Positions 42,556 to 50,110 of a DNA stretch of 64,000 nt are shown here, one piece after another. The DNA lies in the NCBI RefSeq assembly GCF_030398385.1, contig NZ_JAOAOQ010000025.1:1-64000 (forward strand). The letters run 5' to 3'. The notes below the pieces were generated by a model. That model was not told the origin of the DNA and did no database searches. It worked only from the letters and a program-made list of their open reading frames with translations. Every line of letters starts with the position of its first letter. The first letter of the stretch is position 1. Position numbers and translations under genes: made by a program. The stretch comes from Aquibium sp. ELW1220 (GTDB lineage Bacteria; Pseudomonadota; Alphaproteobacteria; Rhizobiales; Rhizobiaceae).

Positions 42556-44004
42556 TCAGTTCTCCGGCTTGTAGCCCATCCGGAAACCGCCCCAATGTCT
42601 GCCGCGCACGAAGATCGGCGCGGAGATGTCCTTCATCAGGACATAATTGCCGCCGCCCATGTCGCGCCGATAGGTCTGCAGCAGGAAGGGCCGCGTGTTG
42701 CGTCCGGCGCCGAGACCGGTGCGGTCGCCGAAGATGCGGTGATTGCGGCAGTTGGCGGCGTTCCACACCGGATCGTCGCCCTGCGGCTGCGAATAGACGA
42801 GGTTGTGGGTGGGCAGGTAGCCGTTGCGGTCGATCGCGGCGCAGAAGACGATGCGGTCGTTCAGCTTCAGCACCGGCTCCTGCAGCGGCGGAAGCACCCG
42901 GTCGGTGAAGGCGGTGAACCGCGTCAGGACCTGCTCCGGATTGGTGCGCGGGACGGGACGATAATCCTCGTCGAAGAGGTCGCTCAAGGCGATCTGGCCC
43001 GTATCGACCGCCGTTTCGAACAGCGCCGTGACCTCCGACGCCTTCTCGCGCACGAGATCGATGAAGAAGGTGTCGGGCGTCTCGATGCCGGATTCGGCGA
43101 TGAAAAGGATCAGGTTCTCGGAGATGTCGAGGATGGCGGTCGAGCTGTGGCCGGCATCGTCAAGCTTCGCGTGGCAATCCTTCGCCATGCCGACCAGCTT
43201 GCGCAGTTCGTCGCGGACGTTGGAGCTGGAGCGGATATTCGACTGCACCGGGTCGGACATGCCGACGATGCGGTCGGTCAGCGTCTCCACGCTGGTGACG
43301 AGCGACTGGATGGTGCGCGTGGTGTCCGCCGCCTGGCCGGAGGCCTCCATGGCCGCCTGAGCGGTCACGGCGCTGCGCCTGGACTGGGAGAAGAGTTCGT
43401 CCAGCGTGCCTTCCAGCGAGCCGAGGCTGACCTCGTTCTGCTTGGCGAACATGCCGATCTGGTCGGCCAGAGCCTTGACCGCCGCGCCGATGACGGCGAA
43501 CCCCTTTCCGGCATCGCCGAGGCGGGCAGCTTCGATCGACGCGTTCAGGGCGACGAGCTGGGTTTCGCGCGCAATCTCGTTGATCGAGGCACTGGCCGAG
43601 CTCACCTGGCGGATGGTCTCGGAGACACGGGCCAGCGATTCGGTGAAGGTGAGCACGCCCTTGCTCAGCGCTTCGAGCTGCTCGACGGAGTTGCCGATCG
43701 TCCTGGCGACGGTATCGGCGCTCTCGGACAGCACGGCGCGGGTGGCCTCGGCGGAGGACTTCGCCACGTCCATGCTCTCGGCGAGCCGCCTGTTGGCCTC
43801 CCCGGTCTGCCGGGCGGAAGCGACGACGGCGCGCAGCGAGTCTTCCTGCGCGCGGCCGAGCTTGACCATGTCCTCGACGAGACCGGCGATGCCTGCGATC
43901 TCGAGACCCAGCCGGCTGGCGCGCGGCCCGATGTCGGAGATGTCGGTCGCCATCGGTGATGCGACGGCCCGCTCCGGCTCGATGGCGAAAGTAACGGCGT
44001 TCAT
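42556..44004 (-). CDS. soluble methyl-accepting chemotaxis-like protein
   Basis: 482 aa, no membrane helix. Central MCP signalling hairpin with [20 protein letters not shown] and [17 protein letters not shown], matching the conserved hairpin tip, inside long coiled coils. The C-terminal 150 residues ([33 protein letters not shown]) look like a cytoplasmic sensor, possibly PAS/Cache-like. It may signal to a CheA or to another output. No che genes lie nearby. Confidence 0.85.
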   Translation of the reverse strand: MNAVTFAIEPERAVASPMATDISDIGPRASRLGLEIAGIAGLVEDMVKLGRAQEDSLRAVVASARQTGEANRRLAESMDVAKSSAEATRAVLSESADTVARTIGNSVEQLEALSKGVLTFTESLARVSETIRQVSSASASINEIARETQLVALNASIEAARLGDAGKGFAVIGAAVKALADQIGMFAKQNEVSLGSLEGTLDELFSQSRRSAVTAQAAMEASGQAADTTRTIQSLVTSVETLTDRIVGMSDPVQSNIRSSSNVRDELRKLVGMAKDCHAKLDDAGHSSTAILDISENLILFIAESGIETPDTFFIDLVREKASEVTALFETAVDTGQIALSDLFDEDYRPVPRTNPEQVLTRFTAFTDRVLPPLQEPVLKLNDRIVFCAAIDRNGYLPTHNLVYSQPQGDDPVWNAANCRNHRIFGDRTGLGAGRNTRPFLLQTYRRDMGGGNYVLMKDISAPIFVRGRHWGGFRMGYKPEN

Positions 44005-44225
44005 GGAAGCTCCCCGGCGATTACGGAAAGTTGTACAACCACCGGACTTTCGGAAACGTTAACCCTGATTGCAGCGCATGCGATCGTCCGTACCGGCCCC
44101 GCCCGAACGCACGGCGGCGATCGTGGCCCGCGGCATCCGGCGCGGGCTTGCGGAGCGTCCGCGGCTGGCGCAAAAGGGTCGAAATGCCGGTCGGGCTCAT
44201 CGCGCCTGCGCCGGCAAGGAACAGG

Positions 44226-44639
44226 ATGCGCCGAATGAACGACAGGAGCACGCTGACCCGCAACCAGCAGCTCGTGCTGGAGAAGCTGGAAGCCGCGCGC
44301 GGTCCGGTGAGCGCCTATGCGCTGCTCGACGGCCTGCGCGGCGAGGGTTTCCGCGCGCCGCTGCAGGTCTACCGGGCGCTCGACAGGCTGACCAAGGCGG
44401 GGCTGGTGCACCGACTCGAGAGCCTGAATTCGTTCGTGGCGTGCTCGGAGCACCACCACCACGCCGATTCCCTGACGGCCTTCGCGATCTGCGAAAAATG
44501 CGGCCAGGTGGCGGAACTCGCCGACCCGTCGATCGGCAAGCAGCTGGGCGACTGGGTGTCCGGCACAGGCTTCCGGGCGAGCCGCGCGGTGATCGAGTTC
44601 CGCGGGCTCTGCAAGGACTGCGCGGCCGCGGACAGCTGA
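44226..44639 (+). CDS. zur: Fur-family zinc uptake regulator (Zur)
   Basis: 137 aa Fur-type repressor. N-terminal winged helix (about 10-80), then HHHHAD and two CxxC pairs (CEKCG and CKDC), which form the structural zinc site. The His-rich stretch and lack of a Fur-type HHDH core suggest Zur rather than Fur or Irr. The ATG at 44226 has AAGGA five or six bases upstream; a second ATG at 44235 is possible. It is divergent from the chemoreceptor and convergent with minE. Confidence 0.82.
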   Translation: MRRMNDRSTLTRNQQLVLEKLEAARGPVSAYALLDGLRGEGFRAPLQVYRALDRLTKAGLVHRLESLNSFVACSEHHHHADSLTAFAICEKCGQVAELADPSIGKQLGDWVSGTGFRASRAVIEFRGLCKDCAAADS

Positions 44640-44673
44640 TCACCGCGGCGACCGTGCCGCCGGACCGTCGCCT

Positions 44674-44943
44674 TCAGCAGGCGACGGCGAGCCGCTTGTC
44701 GTCGTTCGGGATCTGGATGTCGATCTCGAGCGTCGAGGTGGTCTTGCCGCGGTCCATCGTGATCTGCACCTGGTCCTGGTCGATCTGGATGTGCCTGCCG
44801 ATGACGGCCATGATCTCCTCGCGCAAGATCGCGACGAGATCGGGCTTGTTGCGGTTGTTGCGCTCGTAGGCGAGCAACAGCTGCAGGCGTTCGCGCGCGA
44901 CAGGCGCGCTGGCACGGCGCTTGAAGAGCGATAGGAGTGTCAT
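44674..44943 (-). CDS. minE: cell division topological specificity factor MinE
   Basis: 89 aa, standard length. Displaces MinC from MinD and drives its ATPase, giving pole-to-pole oscillation. N-terminal membrane-targeting LLSLFKRR and the MinD-contact helix (RERLQLLLAYERNN) are present. Start overlaps the minD stop (ATGA). Last gene of minC-minD-minE. Confidence 0.96.
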   Translation of the reverse strand: MTLLSLFKRRASAPVARERLQLLLAYERNNRNKPDLVAILREEIMAVIGRHIQIDQDQVQITMDRGKTTSTLEIDIQIPNDDKRLAVAC

Positions 44944-45755
44944 GCCGCCTTCCTTCTGAACAGCCGGTCGAAGAGTCCCCGCTTGTCGAACGGAAGCACG
45001 ACCGGGAGGTTTTCGCCCTCGAGGCGGCGTGCCGCGTCCATGTAGGCCTTGGCGGCCGGGTTGGTGGGTTCGTTGAGCGTCACCGGCGCGCCGACGTTGG
45101 AGGCGCGCAGCACGCCCTGGCTTTCCGGAATGATGCCGAGCAGCGGCACCGACAGGATTTCGAGAACGTCGTCGATGGCAAGCATTTCGCCACGCGCGGC
45201 GCGTTCGGCATCGTAGCGCGTGACCAGCACGTGCTTCTTCAGCTCCTCGCCGCGTTCGGCCTTCATCGTCTTGGAATCGAGCAGGCCGATGATGCGGTCG
45301 GAGTCACGCACCGAGCTGACTTCCGGATTGGTGATGATGACCGCCTCGTCGGCGAAGCGCATGGCGAGCTGGGCGCCGCGCTCGATGCCGGCCGGGCTGT
45401 CGCACAGGACGTAGTCGAAGACCTGGTTCAGACGCGCGATGACGTCGGCCACGCCCTCCTCGGTCAGCGCGTCCTTGTCGCGGGTCTGGGAGGCGGCAAG
45501 CAGGAACAGCGTGTCGATGCGCTTGTCGCGGATCAACGCCTGCGAGAGCTTAGCGTGCCCCTGGATGACGTTGACGAGGTCGAAGACCACCCGGCGCTCG
45601 GCGCCCATGACGAGATCGAGGTTGCGCAGACCGACGTCGAAGTCGACGAGGGCGACGCGCTTGCCGGTCTGTGCGAGCGCGGCACCCAGAGCCGCCGTCG
45701 AGGTCGTCTTCCCGACGCCCCCCTTGCCCGACGTGACCACTATTACCTTGCCCAT
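44940..45755 (-). CDS. minD: septum site-determining ATPase MinD
   Basis: 271 aa, ParA/MinD ATPase. Deviant Walker A SGKGGVGKTTST (residues 9-20), switch regions LVDFDVGLRNLDL and YVLCDSPAGIERGA, and a C-terminal amphipathic membrane helix (RGLFDRLFRRK). Start at ATG 45755 (MGKVIVVTSG); the frame is open upstream across the minC end. 22 bp after minC, overlapping minE. Confidence 0.97.
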   Translation of the reverse strand: MGKVIVVTSGKGGVGKTTSTAALGAALAQTGKRVALVDFDVGLRNLDLVMGAERRVVFDLVNVIQGHAKLSQALIRDKRIDTLFLLAASQTRDKDALTEEGVADVIARLNQVFDYVLCDSPAGIERGAQLAMRFADEAVIITNPEVSSVRDSDRIIGLLDSKTMKAERGEELKKHVLVTRYDAERAARGEMLAIDDVLEILSVPLLGIIPESQGVLRASNVGAPVTLNEPTNPAAKAYMDAARRLEGENLPVVLPFDKRGLFDRLFRRKAA

Positions 45756-45777
45756 TTCGGAGGTTCTCCAGTCCTGA

Positions 45778-46512
45778 CTATTTGAGGGGTGCGACGACGA
45801 GCGCGCCGCCGTCGAGGAAGGCCTGGACCGCTGCGCCACGGTGCCCGGGTTCCATGTCCTCGGCGGTGCGGTACCAGCCATTGACCGCGACGAGCTCGGC
45901 CTCGTTGCGGCGGCAGAAGATGCGGGCCTGGTCGTTGCCATCGGCGCCCGCGAGTGCGCGTCCGCGCAGCGTCCCGTAGACGTGGATCGAGCCGGAAGCG
46001 ACGATTTCGGAGCCCCAGGAAACGTCGCCGAGGACGATGACGTCGCCGTCCATGTGCACGATGGAACTGCCGGAACGGACCGGCGTGTCGACCGTCAGCG
46101 TCCTGCCGGACTTCGCCTGAACGGGCTTCTGCCCGGCGGCCGGCTCGGCCTCGGCGGACGGAGGCGCAGCGCGGGCGAGGAGGCCGTCGAGCGTGGCCTC
46201 GCGGGCGCCCGTCAGGAGCGGTGGCAGGTCGTTGCCCGCCGCGCCGACCTCGATGCCCTCGATGGCATAGACGCGGATGCCGCGCGCAGCGAGCGCCGCG
46301 ACGAGCGCCACGACGTCGTCGGTCGCTGGCTTCAGGGCGGCGAGATCGAGCACGACCGGGCGGCCGGCGAAGAAGCCCGGCGAGTTCTCGATCCAGCGGT
46401 CGAGGCCGTCGATCCATTCGCCGAGCGGCGCTTCGGGCGCCAGCGCGAAGGCCACGAAGGACCGGGCGCGGAAGCGGATGGCTTTCTTTTCGATAGGGGC
46501 GGCGCTGGTCAC
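45778..46512 (-). CDS. minC: septum formation inhibitor MinC
   Basis: 244 aa. N-terminal FtsZ-interacting domain, a low-complexity linker (about 110-140), and the C-terminal beta-helix domain that binds MinD (SGSSIVHMDGDVIVLGDVSW, SGSIHVYGTLRGRA). Start is GTG at 46512, preceded by AAGGA nine bases upstream. First gene of minCDE; its promoter shares the 270-bp intergenic region with the divergent TetR operon. Confidence 0.95.
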   Translation of the reverse strand: MTSAAPIEKKAIRFRARSFVAFALAPEAPLGEWIDGLDRWIENSPGFFAGRPVVLDLAALKPATDDVVALVAALAARGIRVYAIEGIEVGAAGNDLPPLLTGAREATLDGLLARAAPPSAEAEPAAGQKPVQAKSGRTLTVDTPVRSGSSIVHMDGDVIVLGDVSWGSEIVASGSIHVYGTLRGRALAGADGNDQARIFCRRNEAELVAVNGWYRTAEDMEPGHRGAAVQAFLDGGALVVAPLK

Positions 46513-46726
46513 CGAGTCGATTCCTTACTGACCGTTAAGGAATGGAGCCGCCGTGGTTAACAAGTGGTTAACGCGAGGGGGGAGCAGCACGCAGATGCGG
46601 CTGCCGGGGGCCTGATCCAACGGCAGGGCCTGCTCGCACCGCTCGCGGAGCGGAAGATTCGCGGCACGGGCCAAACGAGGCGGATGGCATCCACCGGCCT
46701 TTCGGGGTGCCATGAACATTGAGGAC

Positions 46727-46755
46727 TTGATTACAAACCAACTGGTCGGTATTAA
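46727..46755 (+). promoter_or_regulatory. promoter with embedded operator for the TetR operon
   Basis: TTGATT (46727-46732) and TATTAA (46750-46755) separated by 17 bp fit a housekeeping promoter. The spacer holds ACCAACTGGTCGGT (46737-46750), an imperfect palindrome (ACCnACnnGTnGGT) of the kind bound by TetR/AcrR repressors. A start near 46762 would leave a leader of about 23 bases before the TetR gene. Confidence 0.55.
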
Positions 46756-46784
46756 ACACGGGACTTGTCCGACGGAGGTTCCCC

Positions 46785-47441
46785 CTGGCCCGCCCCGCAA
46801 ACCCGCAAACGCGCACGCGCCTGCTCGAGGCCGCGACGAACGTCATCCGCGCGCAGGGCTTTGCGGCGACGACGGTTGACGACATCTGCAGGGCGGCCGG
46901 GCTGTCGAAGGGTTCGTTCTTCCACCATTTTTCCTCGAAGGAGGATCTGGCGATCGGCGCCGCGCAGCACTGGGCGGAGATGACAGGCGCACTCTTCGCG
47001 GCTGCGGACTACCACGCGCCCGCCGACCCGCTCGACCGGCTGCTCGCCTATGTCGACCTGCGGCGGGATCTCGTCCAGGGGACGCTGCCGGAGTTCACCT
47101 GCCTCGTCGGGACCATGGCGCAGGAAGCCTACGAGACCGCACCGGACATTCGCGAAGCCTGCTGGGCGAGCATCCACGGCCATGCCGGGACGCTGGTGGC
47201 CGACATCCAGGCGGCGATCGACGACCGCGGGCTGTCGCCCGACTGGACCGCCGAAAGTCTGGCGCTGCACACCCAGGCGGTGATCCAGGGCGGCTTCATC
47301 CTGGCCAAGGCGAGCGGCGAGACGCGGCATGCGATCGAGGCGATCGACCATCTCAGGCGCTACATCGAATGCCTGTTCGGCGTTCGCCCGCAGAGCGGGA
47401 ACGGCATCAACGACGGGAAAAAGGAAGGAACGAACCCATGA
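46785..47441 (+). CDS. TetR/AcrR-family regulator, probable CTG start
   Basis: 218 aa. The N-terminal helix-turn-helix is clear (TRLLEAATNVIRAQGFAATT, then DDICRAAGLSKGSFFHHF), followed by a ligand-binding domain. No ATG, GTG or TTG exists in frame before the HTH, back to a stop near 46730. A CTG at 46785 gives the family-typical (M)ARPANPQTRTRLLEA and is six bases after a strong GGAGG, so CTG initiation is likely. The alternative is the ATG at 46980, which would remove the DNA-binding domain. It overlaps the next gene (ATGA) and probably represses its own operon. Confidence 0.8.
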   Translation: MARPANPQTRTRLLEAATNVIRAQGFAATTVDDICRAAGLSKGSFFHHFSSKEDLAIGAAQHWAEMTGALFAAADYHAPADPLDRLLAYVDLRRDLVQGTLPEFTCLVGTMAQEAYETAPDIREACWASIHGHAGTLVADIQAAIDDRGLSPDWTAESLALHTQAVIQGGFILAKASGETRHAIEAIDHLRRYIECLFGVRPQSGNGINDGKKEGTNP

Positions 47442-47905
47442 CCACCGAACCGAAACACGTGCTCACGCTGAAGCGTGTCATCGACGCCCCCGTTGCCGCG
47501 CTCTGGCGCTGCTGGACCGAGCCTGACCTGCTGAACCAGTGGTTCTGCCCCAAGCCCTGGTACGTGACCGACAGCCGCGTGGACCTCAGGCCCGGCGGCG
47601 AGAGCTTCAACGTCATGAACGGGCCGAACGGCGAGCGCTTCGAGAATCGCGGCGTCTATCTCGATGTGGTGCCGCAGGAGCGGCTGGTCTTCACCGACGC
47701 CTTCCTGCCTGGATGGATCCCCTCCGACCGGCCCTTCATGGTCGGCGAGGTGCTGTTCGAGGATGCAGGCGACGGCCGCACGACCTACACCGCCCGCGCC
47801 ATGCACTGGTCGGAGGAGACCATGAAGGAACACGAGGCGATGGGTTTTCACGAGGGGTGGGGCAAGGCCGCCGACCAGCTCGCGGAACTGGCAAAGACAC
47901 TCTGA
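47438..47905 (+). CDS. SRPBCC/AHSA1-domain protein
   Basis: 155 aa START-like protein of the AHSA1 family (RVIDAPVAALWRCWTEPDLLNQWFCP at the start, GEVLFEDAGDGRTTYTARAM, and a C-terminal helix GWGKAADQLAEL). Such proteins bind small hydrophobic ligands, and many are encoded beside ArsR or TetR regulators and VOC proteins, as here. Ligand unknown. Translationally coupled to the TetR gene. Confidence 0.87.
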   Translation: MTTEPKHVLTLKRVIDAPVAALWRCWTEPDLLNQWFCPKPWYVTDSRVDLRPGGESFNVMNGPNGERFENRGVYLDVVPQERLVFTDAFLPGWIPSDRPFMVGEVLFEDAGDGRTTYTARAMHWSEETMKEHEAMGFHEGWGKAADQLAELAKTL

Positions 47906-47923
47906 AACCGGGAGGAGAAACCG

Positions 47924-48346
47924 ATGGAACCGACGATCTACCTGAACTTCAAGGGCAACTGCCGCGAGGCGATGACCCTCTATGCCGAGACGCTGGGCGG
48001 AACCGTGCTCGGCGTCTTCACCAATGCCGAGGCGCCGGCGCCGGAGGAGCGGATGCCGGGCGGCGACGACCTGGTCATGAACATGTCGATCCGGCTCGGA
48101 AGCGCCACCGTGATGGCGTCCGACGCGCCGGAGGAATGGTACTCGAAGCCGCAGGGCTTCTCGGTCTCGATCACGCCGACGTCGATGGAGGAGTTCGACC
48201 GCATCTACGCGATCCTGGCGAAGGACGCCGAGCGGATCATGATGGCGCCGGCCGAGACCTTCTGGGCCGACCGCTTCGCCATGTTCACCGACCGCTTCGG
48301 CACGCCGTGGATGCTGATCATCGAAGGCTCGAAACGCGCCACCTGA
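47924..48346 (+). CDS. VOC family protein, PhnB-like (first copy)
   Basis: 140 aa, glyoxalase/bleomycin-resistance fold, PhnB/DUF3765-like. N-terminal YLNFKGNCREAMTLYAETLG and C-terminal RFAMFTDRFGTPWMLI are typical. 18 bp after the SRPBCC gene with a GGAGG-type site (GGGAGGAG). Likely a small-molecule binder or enzyme; substrate unknown. Confidence 0.87.
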   Translation: MEPTIYLNFKGNCREAMTLYAETLGGTVLGVFTNAEAPAPEERMPGGDDLVMNMSIRLGSATVMASDAPEEWYSKPQGFSVSITPTSMEEFDRIYAILAKDAERIMMAPAETFWADRFAMFTDRFGTPWMLIIEGSKRAT

Positions 48347-48356
48347 GGAGGACGCC

Positions 48357-48830
48357 ATGACGGAGACCCCCAAGGTCCGCACCTGCCTCTGGTTCGACGA
48401 CCAGGCGCTGCCGGCGGCCGAGTTCTACTGTGGGCTGATCCCCGGCAGCCGCATCGGCCATATCGGCCGGCATGCGGAGGGGCAGCCGATCGCCAAGGCC
48501 GGAAAGGTGCTGTCGGTCGAGTTCACGCTGGCCGGCACGCCCTACCAGGCGCTGAACGGCGGGCCGCACTTCACGCTGAGCGAGGCCGTGTCGATTTCGG
48601 TCTCGACTGCGGACCAGGCCGAAACCGACCGGCTGTGGGCGGCACTCACAGCCGACGGCGGGGCGGAGAGCCGGTGCGGCTGGCTGAAGGACCGCTTCGG
48701 CCTGTCGTGGCAGATCGTGCCGAAGCGCGCGGTGGAGCTGTTCACCGGGCCGCAGAGCGCCAAGGTCTGGCCGGCGCTGATGCAGATGCGGAAGATCGAC
48801 ATCGCGGCGCTGGAGGCGGCGGCGGGGTGA
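48357..48830 (+). CDS. VOC family protein, 3-demethylubiquinone methyltransferase-like (second copy)
   Basis: 157 aa, VOC fold of the type annotated as '3-demethylubiquinone-9 3-methyltransferase' in Pfam (PF06983). It opens with CLWFDDQALPAAEFYCGLIP and ends with CGWLKDRFGLSWQIVP. It is not a ubiquinone methyltransferase in function. Ten bases downstream of the first VOC gene, so it closes the TetR-SRPBCC-VOC-VOC operon. Confidence 0.87.
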   Translation: MTETPKVRTCLWFDDQALPAAEFYCGLIPGSRIGHIGRHAEGQPIAKAGKVLSVEFTLAGTPYQALNGGPHFTLSEAVSISVSTADQAETDRLWAALTADGGAESRCGWLKDRFGLSWQIVPKRAVELFTGPQSAKVWPALMQMRKIDIAALEAAAG

Positions 48831-48902
48831 ACGAACCCGCTTGCCCGTGCGCGGCGGAGAGGTTGCGGATAACAGCCGTGCGCATCCCAGATCCGCTGAA
48901 AC

Positions 48903-48986
48903 GCCTATCTTTTGATATGCAGAAAGCGTCAAAATGCATATCAATAGATTGACGCTCAAGCGACTCTCGCCTATTTCTTGATAGGC
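48903..48986 (+). promoter_or_regulatory. promoter and operator-like repeats for the mobile-mystery pair
   Basis: GCCTATTTCTTGATAGGC (48969-48986) is a palindrome covering a -10 (TATTTC, 48972-48977), with TTGACG at 48949-48954 and a 17-bp spacer. A second near-copy, GCCTATCTTTTGATATGC, lies at 48903-48920 (15 of 18 identical). TTGATATGC (48912-48920) also pairs with GCATATCAA (48936-48944). The HTH protein encoded next is the natural binder. Confidence 0.55.
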
Positions 48987-49017
48987 AAGAGTGTCGACGC
49001 CAAAGGGCGAGCGGGCA

Positions 49018-49488
49018 ATGACTGTCAAGACCACGGCCAGGAAGCAGTATTCACAGATCGTCGACCGGATGGCGGAACGACTGGCGACGGCGGCAACGCC
49101 TCCCGAAGGGTGGCTCACCGTGCTTCGCAAAGCGCTCGGCATGTCGGGCTCGGACGTCGCAGCACGCGCGGGGGTCAGTCGAAATGCGGTCTATCAGGCC
49201 GAACGCAACGAACGCGACGGCGCCATCACGATCAACCAGATGCAGAAGCTCGCGCAGGCGATGGGCGGACGCTTCGTCTATGCGATCATTCCCGAAGAGG
49301 GCAACGCCGACTCTCTCATCCGTGCCCAAGCGCGCCGCAAGGCGGAGGCCCGGGTGCAGCGCGCCAGCGCTCACATGGCTTTGGAAAAGCAGTCGCTGAC
49401 CAGCGCCCAGACGGCGCAGCGCGTCGACGACCTGACGGACGAAATGCTTCGCGACGCACCGTCCGACTTCTGGAAGTCCAATGACTGA
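49018..49488 (+). CDS. mobile mystery protein A, HTH regulator
   Basis: 156 aa. A Cro/C1-type helix-turn-helix at about residues 35-65 (LRKALGMSGSDVAARAGVSR) within the layout called 'mobile mystery protein A'. An in-frame GTG at 48991 would add nine residues, but the ATG at 49018 better fits the predicted transcription start. It overlaps the Fic gene by eight bases. By analogy it is the antitoxin/autorepressor of the pair. Confidence 0.8.
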   Translation: MTVKTTARKQYSQIVDRMAERLATAATPPEGWLTVLRKALGMSGSDVAARAGVSRNAVYQAERNERDGAITINQMQKLAQAMGGRFVYAIIPEEGNADSLIRAQARRKAEARVQRASAHMALEKQSLTSAQTAQRVDDLTDEMLRDAPSDFWKSND

Positions 49489-50074
49489 CGATCCGGATGG
49501 GGCGACGCCGCTCGATCCGGACGAAAGGCACGGCCTCAGGTTTGCACATGTCACGACACGCGGCGAGCTTGACGAGCTCGAACAGGCGAACATCGAGCAA
49601 GGGCTCGCCTGGATCGCGCGACGCCGCGGGGGATCCATCTTCGATGACCGCTTCGTCCGAACCTTGCACAAGCGTCTCTTCGGAGACGTCTGGGCCTGGG
49701 CGGGCACGTATCGCCGGACGGAGAAGACCATCGGCATCGATCCGCTGCACATCCCCGTGCAGCTTCGCATGCTGCTCGACGACGCGCGCTACTGGGCAAA
49801 GAACAGCGTCTATCGTCCGCTCGAAGCTGCGGCGCGCTTCCATCACAGAATGGTGCAGGTTCATCCATTTCCGAATGGCAATGGCCGACACGCCCGGATT
49901 GCCGCCGACATCCTCCTTCAAGATGCCTATGCGCACCCTCCCGTAGCATGGTCGATCGGGTTTGATCTGCAGGCCCACCATGCGCGCCGAGAAGCCTACA
50001 TTGCGGCGCTTCGCGCGGCCGACGCCCGAGACTACAGCCCTTTGCTGGCGTTCGTCGGCGCAAGGGATTCGTAG
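49481..50074 (+). CDS. mobile mystery protein B, Fic-family protein
   Basis: 197 aa Fic/DOC-fold protein. The full Fic motif HPFPNGNGRHAR is at residues 128-139, with the catalytic His128. Fic enzymes transfer AMP or other nucleotide moieties to target hydroxyls. No clear [S/T]xxxE[G/N] inhibitory helix is visible within the protein, so control may come from the partner HTH protein. The A/B pair is known from mobile genomic contexts; here it sits between a metabolic operon and polA. Confidence 0.85.
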   Translation: MTDDPDGATPLDPDERHGLRFAHVTTRGELDELEQANIEQGLAWIARRRGGSIFDDRFVRTLHKRLFGDVWAWAGTYRRTEKTIGIDPLHIPVQLRMLLDDARYWAKNSVYRPLEAAARFHHRMVQVHPFPNGNGRHARIAADILLQDAYAHPPVAWSIGFDLQAHHARREAYIAALRAADARDYSPLLAFVGARDS

Positions 50075-50110
50075 CGATGCGGAAACCGGGCGGTCATTGG
50101 TACCCAGCCC

